Assembly (NCBI GenBank): GCA_014706385.1
Contig: JACGZH010000001.1
Location: 2,046,001-2,110,000 of the forward strand
Direction of reading: 5' to 3'
DNA length: 64,000 nt
From: Phaffia rhodozyma
Taxonomy: Eukaryota > Basidiomycota > Tremellomycetes > Cystofilobasidiales > Mrakiaceae
This document shows, piece by piece, positions 56,369 to 64,000 of this stretch. The translations under genes were made by a program, and so were the position numbers. Positions within the stretch are counted from its first letter, which is position 1. Each line of letters begins with the position of its first letter. Under the pieces are notes generated by a model, which was not told where the DNA came from, made no database searches, and saw only the letters and a program-made list of their open reading frames with translations.

Positions 56369-59282
56369 TCAAGTGGCTAGATGATTATCCAAGTCGCCCA
56401 ATGTGATCCCTTTTCCTTCAACCGAACCCACCAACTCTCTTCTGTTGGTAGATTTCCTATTCTCAGCGAAATCCTTCTTTCTTGATACTGGCATTGCAAC
56501 GTCATTCGCGTGTGTGCCAGGTCCATCAGAGTCGGAAGGAGAGGAAGAGGAGGAAGGAATGATCCGGCTGATGAGCCAAGAGGAAGAAAAAGTCGTGCGA
56601 GCTATGGTCTCTTGAATCATCTCGTCTCTGTTATCGAATCAAGGGTTGAGAAGGAGAAGATAAACAAAAAAATTAGATGTCGGACGAGACCGTTTGATGT
56701 CGACTTTGGTGTCCTCATAAAGAGAGGAGAAGGAGCAGGAGGAAAACATACGATCTAAGAATCTCCAAACTCCTCAACAAACTTCGTTCTCTGGCATCTT
56801 TCTTTACCTTCCCGTCTTTCGTGGCTGTGGCTGATGCTGCTGGGCCACCGTCATCTGCACCATCTTCATCTTCCATGCATGCTGCCTCTGACTTGTCTGT
56901 CCTCCAGACTCCATGATCACCGGAAGTAAGCCCAACCAGGTTTGCGCTTGCCGAGTTTGACTGACCATGTGCACGAGGAGATTGACGGGATGAATGGTAT
57001 GACTTCATGATGTGAGATCTCGTCGGTATTGGTACAGGGAAAGAGGAGGGAGTGAGTGCGGGAACGGAAGGGTCGAAGGGAAAGTAGGCGTATAAGATTG
57101 GAAGGGTCTTCTGGTCTGGAAATGTGATCTACAGAAAAGCAGCGGACAGTAGTAAGTAATCCGAGTGAGATAGATAGAGGCAAGGTAGCTTGAGCTGCAT
57201 CGAAGAAGATTGTAGAGAAAGAGGACAAACGATAGTGAATTTAAGATCAGACTCCCTTGGTCCTTCTTTCTCTCCTTCGCCTTCAATGTGCTCTTCCGTA
57301 CCGTTCTCATCTCGATCTAGCCAGACTTTGAGATCTCTCCAGACTAGCTCTTCCTCCACTGTCTCTTTGTCCTGCTTCTCTTCTCCTTCTGCTATCTTTG
57401 TTTCGTCAGCCTGGTTTTCATCTTCTACTTCTTCTGAGCTCTCGGTCACGCTAGGGACAGGTAGCACTGTCTCCATCGCCTCGCTCAACAGGTCAATCTT
57501 TATCTCTTTCGCGGATTCTACCATCTGTGGTGAGCCGGGCAATGGGATCTGCCTTGGGTCAACATCATCTTCTCGTTCTTTGTTCACATCCACATCCGCA
57601 TGTATGTGTTCACCTTGTGGCTCAGACTCCACCGTGTCTTTTGCCTCTGCCGCCTCGTTTGTCTTTGAACTAGCAGCGGCTACCTTGGAACTTGAAGAAG
57701 GTGTGGTTGATCCTCCTATGCCGATGGCCGATCCTAGACTTTCACCGAGAAGCCACTTCCAACCGTCTTTTGCTTTCTCAGAGCCTGAACCAGCTCCTGT
57801 CGATCGAGTCCGTCTTTTGTCGATCTCCTGTTGCTGGTTCTGCTGTTGGGTGGAATGGTCTTTAGGTAGAAAAAACGCGCCGATCCCTCCAAGTCCTCCT
57901 AAGGATGATCTCGAGGATGAATGTTTCGATCTCGGCGCCGTCTCTTTCGTGTCTTCGGTCGGACTGGAGATGTTTTTAGAAGTTGATGAGGTCTCGGTAG
58001 GCGTGGTAGATCTCCAGGTGTGGATTCCTATCCCATGCATCAAGGTTTTAGCTCCCCAGTCCAACGGGAAACTCTTCCGGGTTTCATATATGGCTGACTT
58101 TGATTTGTTATTCGTTGTTATGGGATTTGCGCGCGGTGCGGGTGGTAAATAGTTGAGAAGGGTGTGTATGAGGGATGGAGGGAACGGAACAGGGTGATCG
58201 CGACGATGGATATGCGAGCGAGATAGTAAGATTGAGCAGGGTGAAGAGGAAGATGATTGTGATGGCGGATGGGAAGACAAAGGTGGTAAAGGAGCTTCAA
58301 AATCACGAATGATGTTCTTTCCAAGTCAGCATCGATAACAGTACCGGATATATAGGGATATAGGAGGAGAGAAGCTTACAACCGAGAAAATTCTCCAAGT
58401 AGAACGCTGTACCCGCTTCTAGCTCGAACTCCCATGTAGAGAGTGAAGTGGTCCAGAACTGTTCGATTTTTCTCTCAGTTTCTTTCCTTCCGTAAAGGCT
58501 GTCCAGGGCTGTGATCGGTCCGTTGAGAAGCTAATACATTTCTCGACCATAGATTGAAACATGGACAAGAAGGAAGACATTAATTTCTAGTCAAAACGAC
58601 ACACCCTGGATCTCATTCAAGATGAGAAGTCTCGTACCTTGAATGTCTCATATGTTTGGAGAAGATATGATTCAATGACTCGAGCAGGGATATCCTTCGG
58701 AGCAGCTGCATCAGCAGGATTCTTTGACTTTAGAGACGATGAACTTGACGAGTCCAAGGTGACATTCTGTAGACATGCACACACCCACAAGTTTTATTGA
58801 TGAGAACGTTTTCTTTTATATAGCCCGACTGAAGGAGAAAGAGACTCTTTCGCTGCTTACGGCATGGATATAGTATCCTGGTTCTGGGGACACTGTCACC
58901 AGAGATGATTTGATGGAGGTGATCAGAGTCGGTTCCGTCGAGACATCAAACATGCTGGAATCGGATTGGTTACCAAACGATCAGCCGGCAGTCAGCCTGC
59001 AAGCCCTACTGCTGATGGTGACGATGAAAGGACTCTTGTTGGTCTATCAAACCGGATAGAAAGGATCTACCTTACAAAGTTTTCCAGTCCTTTAGCAAGC
59101 CCTAGATGTCTGAGCATCTTGTCTCTTGTTTGAACGTTCCTTGTAGAGTAATAGAAAAGAACCTGGCTGGCCTCCTGGCTATCTTCGTCAGCGAACGCAT
59201 CTCTGGCAGCCCGTTCTTCTTCTGGTGAGGGAATGGCATAAATCAACAAATATGACAGCCGGGTGATCGCCGACGGTGACAT
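56369..59282 (-). CDS. CCZ1: Vacuolar fusion protein Ccz1 (Mon1-Ccz1 Rab7 GEF)
   Basis: Several exons on the minus strand. The first longin domain is visible at the start: LSYLLIYAIPSPEEERAARD, VLFYYSTRNVQTRDKMLRHL, GLAKGLENFV, MFDVSTEPTLITSIKSSLVT, PGYYIHA. This matches the Ccz1/HPS4 intu-longin layout in which the longin strand is followed by a YY-type strand and the GL..AL.NF helix. Next are VIESYLLQTYETFKLLNGPI and FELEAGTAFYLENFLG. A long Ser/Glu-rich insert (exon about 58321-57182) probably forms a disordered loop. Later exons include FPDQKTLPILYAYFPFD and SLLRSLEILRS, ending NHLAT. Family knowledge: with Mon1, Ccz1 activates Ypt7/Rab7 on late endosomes and autophagosomes. Domain evidence is best in the first 200 residues; the C-terminal exons rest on splice-frame continuity. 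Confidence 0.75.
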
Positions 59283-59582
59283 CTTAACGACAGATGGTTG
59301 ATGTTTGGATCAGGGAGTATCTGGGTGATATCTCCGGCGGATAAACACGAGAGGTTGTGTGTGAAGCCGATCTATGTCTGATATAATTAGAGAGTGTATA
59401 GATGATGATGGTGTTGTGTGCGTTGACGTTGTTAGGGTTACGCACTCTCACCCCAACTCTCGTTCATTCACCGTCCCGGGGTTAGCCGAATGAGACCCAG
59501 GTGATCTCTTACATCTTATAAGAACCAGTTGGACTCGATGTTTTAGGACTGAGCTTAGACCATCAGACCAGCAAGCTTAACA
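59283..59582. promoter_or_regulatory. Shared CCZ1/cyanase divergent promoter
   Basis: 300 bp between start codons. No CACGTG or ACGCGT motif noticed. A ggttacgcactctcaccccaactctcg stretch lies in the middle. Confidence 0.4.
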
Positions 59583-60438
59583 ATGTCGCTCAACAACCTT
59601 TCAGAAATTTCCAAGATACTTCTTGCAGCCAAAGCTGAGTCAAAACTGACTTTTGAGCAGATCGCCAGCAGAATGGACCGGAGCGAGGTCTTTGTGGCCG
59701 CAATATTCTATGGACAGTATGTGATGAAGAGGCTATTTTCGTTTCGGTTCGGGAAAGAGAGAGCGGTCTGATCATTCACTGACCCTCAGTTTTTGGGATT
59801 CGTGTTTTTGACAACAGAGCAAAGCCAAGCGAGGAGGACCTCAAGAAGCTAGGCCTTGTTCTCGGAGGTCATGTCGCAAGCGCTTTGATGAAACCGGTCA
59901 CGGGTATGGGTGAAGGCTACTTTCCATCTCGAGGGTAAGGATTCTCAGTCTTATACGGGGCGCGATCAAGGCCGTAAGACTCATAGGTGGGGTGTATTTT
60001 TGTTTCCCGTTCTCTTTGTCGACGAGACTTTGGCAGAGATCTGTGGAGTTCACCTCCGAAGGATCCTATGCTATATCGATTATACGAGATCATGGTCGTC
60101 TATGGATATCCCCTGAGTAGGTTCTAGCTAGATGTCTATTTTATAGCTGATACGTAGGTAGCACATTCATTGATCCTTTCTTCTTTTGTGGTACACTCAC
60201 AGAACACGTCATCAATGAAAAGGTCTGTTTGTGTGTTTGATCATGGATGAAAGCGGTGTTCCCACCGACAATATTAACAATTGTTACAATCCCCTTGCCG
60301 GGGCCTGCCAATGTTAAAAACCAGTTTGGGGACGGAATCATCTCTGCGGTTGATTTCCACGCCGAAGTCGAGCGGGAACAGGATCCTAAAGGAGACCGCG
60401 TGAAAATCACGTTGAACGGAAAGTTCTTACCACAGTAA
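59583..60438 (+). CDS. CYN1: Cyanate hydratase (cyanase)
   Basis: Five exons (59583-59716, 59818-59934, 60037-60116, 60203-60222, 60325-60438) give 154 aa, the family length. N-terminal helix-turn-helix-like region: ISKILLAAKAESKLTFEQIA with MDRSEVFVAAIFYGQ. The catalytic domain: PPKDPMLYRLYEIMVVYG supplies the active-site Arg and Glu, and FGDGIISAVDFHAEVER supplies the Ser. It ends GDRVKITLNGKFLPQ. The fourth exon is only 20 nt and encodes KHVINEK. Family knowledge: it converts cyanate and bicarbonate to ammonia and CO2, detoxifying cyanate and giving nitrogen; it works as a decamer in the cytosol. All three catalytic residues are present. Confidence 0.94.
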
Positions 60439-61570
60439 GCTATCTATCTCAGCCTGTGCAATTCAAGTTCCCCATCTCCAAGCTGATAGGCTGTGTTCTT
60501 GGCGGGAATCAACAGTGCAAAGTTCTGAGAACTCAGTCTTTTGACGTCTTATGGGCGGTGCCGGAGTATTTTGGGTCAAACGTTGATGTGTCTGTTGTAT
60601 CTCAGGCTATAGTCGTATGGAGATGAGCTCTGTTCGTTATGGCTGTTATTTCATTGCAGTAACCCTTGGCCGCATAAGCACACGTAACGAATGACGTTAA
60701 AAACACCGGTGAAGGTTTTGCCTAGAAAAACATATGGTCGGAACGATAGAGCCCTCTCATCCTCTCACAGCTTTTTCTTCTGTGTACAGACATTTGCCGT
60801 CCTCCAGAGAATTTAGAACGTGCTTGGAGGGGAACGAGAGAATCTGATATGATGTATACGTATGTATGTTTGTAAGAGCAAGAGGGAGATCGAGAAAGCG
60901 TGAAGGTCATGGACCGGGACGGACATATAGTAGGTAATACTAATGCGTTACTGAAGATTTGCTTGGCAATCGGGTCTGATCGATGAATAAGAGATTATGA
61001 GGCTGTCCAGCGACTACTGCTAATATCTCTAACAGTTTCAACCCCAAGAAATCATGAGTAAAGAGACAGAAAGATAGAAAGAAAACAAAACAAAAGATCA
61101 TGCCTGTGTTCACTTGCCAAGATGAACTCGTACAAGACAGAGTACAACTGAAACTATAAGCGACCTCTGGGTTTAGACGAACGATTGGGCGGTGAGATAT
61201 GTATCACGCTGCCACCTTCAATGGAGTTCCCGCGGTGTAGTTTTCGGGTCTTTTGTATCTGACATAGCCTTCGACCGATCGCCCATTTCTCCTTAAACAT
61301 TTAACATACACTTCTTGTCTCCTTTCAAATCTCTTGATTCCTTTCCTTTCCTTTTCTCTTCTCATTCATCGATCTACCCGTTCAAAGTAAACCACCCTCG
61401 CCACCACCGTTCTCCTATAAATTTGTTAAACGACCTGCATCGATATCGTGATCATCCTATCCATCCTCTCAAGAGCTTGGATTCTCAAACAGCCTGTGGC
61501 TCGTTTCATTAAGGCCCCCTGTTCTCGATTGTAGAAGGTCAAACAACTACAGCCCTCTCTTTTCCACAAG
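60439..61570. promoter_or_regulatory. Intergenic region upstream of the Ca2+-ATPase gene
   Basis: About 1.13 kb. It includes GAGGCTG at 60999-61005 and GTGGCTC near 61496-61502, which resemble calcineurin/Crz1 response sites. A long C/T-rich leader precedes the ATG at 61571. No gene or RNA supported. Confidence 0.4.
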
Positions 61571-64000
61571 ATGTCAGCTCCGATACTGCCTCCCTTGATC
61601 ATCACCACCACAGCGCCCGACGCGGACGAGTTCAGTTCCTCGGTCAACACCAGTCCAAGTTTAGAGTATGGTAAGCAACTTTCTCTCTCTAGACGGAGCC
61701 TTGTTTCATCTTTCCATGACCATTCCGATCCCCACCAAATCTTCCACTCAATTGCGCACCCCTCTCGATGGAGCACGACCGTGCTCAGTGCCTTCCCGTC
61801 TTCCCATCATAACCACATGCCATCATCCCAATCCAGCACAAGCAGTAGAAAAGATAGCAAACGAAGAAGGAAGAATCTTTACTAGCTGCTTCTGAGCGGA
61901 AGAAAAAAAAGAGAAGGAGGCGGTGTTGCAATCTCGATATTTGTTTTGTTTCCCTCCCCCTGGACGGGTAAATCAGGGTCACACAGGAAGCTGACGATTA
62001 CATCATATTTGGTTTGTAATCCCAACCTTGTTTCGTAACCACCGCCGTCGCGTCGCACAGCGCTCGGTCCTCCTATCACTCCGCCATCCCATCCGGCCAA
62101 TCTCTCGCCCAGCGACGCTATGAACGATGCAGACTCTTCGTTCTCTCCTGCATCCCCTACGCTCTCCGCTTCGTCCGTCAGGTTCAGTACACCAGAAAAG
62201 GCAGCGCATACCTCGCTTGTATTGAGGGATAACCACCCGGACGTCAACTCTGGAAAAGGCACGCTTGACGTGGTCGACCACGATCGAGCCGATCACAGAC
62301 GACGAGCCTCAAACGCTACCTGGGTCTCTGATATCACAGCGGCCGATCACTCGGACACCCACACGGACAGTGCATTCATCAACCAATCCGAGAAAACCGC
62401 GTTTGAACAGAAGACCGGCAAGATGGAGGACGTGGTCGAGAAGGAGGAGGCTCAGTTTAAGCTTGATGTCGAAAATGAGGCGGCGAGCGCCGAAGATATT
62501 GGACCGTTCACGTTATTCCCCAAGAAATTAGCAAGCTTGGTTGATCCGTATGTCATTTCCCATGGCGCGTGTTTTCGGAGTTTCTTCCTCTTTGAACTGA
62601 CATCGTCGATTTCTTTCCACTTTGAATTTTGTAGTAAATCGATACCTCTCCTTCAGTCGTTTGGAGGGACAGCCGGGGTGCTCGAAGCTCTTGGTACTCA
62701 TCCTACCAAAGGTTTAGATGATGCTGTACTTGCCTCTTCTGGAGCAGGATCAACTGGCACAGTTGTCCAGGCTACGTCCCAGGACCGAAAACGGGTTTAC
62801 GGTACCAACACGCTGCCTTCTAAGAAGCCAAAGAGTTTGCTCTACTTGGTCTGGCTCGCTCTGAAGGACAAGGTTTTGGTTCGTATATGGCGGTTCCTTT
62901 CTCTCCACACCGTCTTGGGATCTATCTCGTTTGTTTGCTGACGATGCTCCCGTTTGCTGGCCTTCCGTACAATACAGATTATCTTGATGGTTGCCGCGAT
63001 GATTTCGCTCGCTTTGGGACTATACACTGATTTGGGTCGACCGCCTAAAACCGTTTTGAACGCCCAAGGCGAACTTGTCGAAGTCCCTGCCGTCGACTGG
63101 GTTGAGGGAGTAGCCATCTTGGTTGCTGTGGCTGTGGTTTCTCTCGTTGGGGCCACCAACGATGTAAGTCTCTATATTTCTGTATTCTTGGCAGTACAAA
63201 TACCCGGTCCTAACTCTCCTACCTGTGTCTCCTTTATCTGATTCTCAGTGGCAAAAAGAGAAGCAGTTCCAGAAGCTCAACGCTCAAAAGGAGGACCGAG
63301 GTTTAAAAGTCATTCGATCCGGCAGGGAGCAAATCATCAGTGTTTACGAAGTCGTCGTTGGAGATATTGCCATTCTGGAGCCTGGAGAGATCGTGCCTGT
63401 GAGTATAATGCGCTCGCTCCTTTTCTGCCTCGTCTGCCTTGAGCGTTCTCTCATCCTGTTTATTGTATATATTCTTTCGTTTCGCAGGTCGACGGTATCT
63501 TCTTGCGAGGACACGCCGTCAAATGTGATGAATCTGGTGCTACTGGAGAATCAGATGCCATCAAAAAGGTCACTTACGAGGAATGCTTGGCCGAAAGAGA
63601 GGGTAAGGAAGAGACCGAGAAGGGTTTCAAAAACGAGTACGCCCATTCTCTTTTGGTTTTCTGTTCTCTGACTTCTATGTTTCATCCGACCCTAATTCCT
63701 CATTTTTGGGGTTTGTAGTTGCTTCATGGTCTCTGGTGGAAAGATTCTGGAGGGTGTCGGAGAGTACCTTGTGATTGCTGTCGGACCTAATTCCTTCAAC
63801 GGACGGACTCTTATGGCCCTTCGTGGAGATACCCCGGCTACTCCGCTCCAGCTCAAGTTGAACGCTCTAGCCGAGCTAATCGCAAAACTCGGAAGTTTGG
63901 CTGGTCTGATCCTGTTTTCGTCATTGATGATCCGATTCTTCGTCCAACTCGGGACGGGCAACCCCCCTCGATCGGCTTCTGATAAAGGAGATGCTTTCAT
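61571..64000 (+). CDS. PMC1: PMC1-type P-type Ca2+-ATPase (3' end beyond window)
   Basis: Visible exons: 61571-61670 (tentative), 62061-62547, 62635-62878, 62978-63163, 63249-63398, 63488-63636 and 63719 onward. About 220 residues precede the pump core: an acidic, Ser-rich, probably disordered region. Core landmarks: FGGTAGVLEALGTHPTKGLD, RKRVYGTNTLPSKKPKSLLY, the M1/M2 spans IILMVAAMISLALGL and WVEGVAILVAVAVVSLVG, then the actuator segment VVGDIAILEPGEIVPVDGIF and KCDESGATGESDAIKK. It runs off the edge after LAGLILFSSLMIRFFVQLG (M3), before the phosphorylated DKTG. The KKPKSLL and SDAIKK features are those of plasma-membrane/vacuolar Ca2+ pumps. Family knowledge: it moves Ca2+ into the vacuole or out of the cell. 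The exon 1 to 2 join (phase 1, 390-nt intron) is the weakest point. Confidence 0.85.

Noticed and set aside
57190..58152. 320-codon plus-strand open frame opposite the CCZ1 insert
   Set aside because: It is the reverse of the low-complexity Ser/Glu exon of CCZ1. Its product is Ser/Phe/Val-biased with no motif, and CCZ1 explains the region.

Overview
The window is nuclear DNA from an intron-rich fungus. Nearly every gene is split by short GT-AG introns, mostly 50-170 nt with CTNAC-type branch sites. Genes are tightly packed on both strands. The family set (MSS51, URM1, YAH1, NatC Mak10, VPS1, cyanase, a PMC1-type Ca2+ pump) is typical of Dikarya. Intron density and protein style suggest a basidiomycete yeast, perhaps a tremellomycete of the Cystofilobasidiales/Phaffia type. 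That placement is inference and is not proven by the sequence.

I recognise 24 protein genes. Left to right: MSS51 (-, runs off the left edge), an orphan 83-aa gene (+), an MDR-type NADP-dependent reductase (+), URM1 (-), mitochondrial ferredoxin YAH1 (+), zuotin ZUO1 (-), RSA3 (+), an F-box/WD40 protein (-), an orphan acidic protein (+), gamma-glutamyltransferase (+), a TAF8-like histone-fold protein (-), a membrane-anchored Grx6/7-type glutaredoxin (-), KU80 (+), a Tos4/Plm2-like FHA protein (-), mitochondrial IF2 (-), NAA35/MAK10 (+), GPI13/PIG-O (-), ISD11 (+), eIF2A (-), PRPP synthetase (+), VPS1 (+), CCZ1 (-), cyanase (+) and a PMC1-type Ca2+-ATPase (+, runs off the right edge).

Most genes sit in head-to-head pairs (URM1/YAH1, ZUO1/RSA3, GRX/KU80, IF2mt/NAA35, GPI13/ISD11, eIF2A/PRS, CCZ1/cyanase) alternating with tail-to-tail pairs. 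There is no operon, transposon, CRISPR array, rRNA or tRNA that I can support. Functional themes are mitochondrial gene expression and Fe-S/sulfur chemistry (MSS51, IF2mt, YAH1, ISD11, URM1), translation (ZUO1, RSA3, eIF2A), membrane traffic (VPS1, CCZ1, GPI13) and genome maintenance (KU80, FHA protein).

The most notable points are a cluster of three ACGCGT (MCB) boxes in front of the FHA gene; very small exons (13, 16, 16, 19, 19, 20 and 22 nt), some encoding catalytic-core residues; a GC-AG intron in KU80; and six RTCACGTG boxes confined to intergenic DNA next to gene starts. I saw no clearly new multi-gene system. The strongest unexplained items are the two orphan genes and the regulatory motifs. 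Exon coordinates were derived by hand from splice signals and reading frame; a few junctions may be off by one alternative site.
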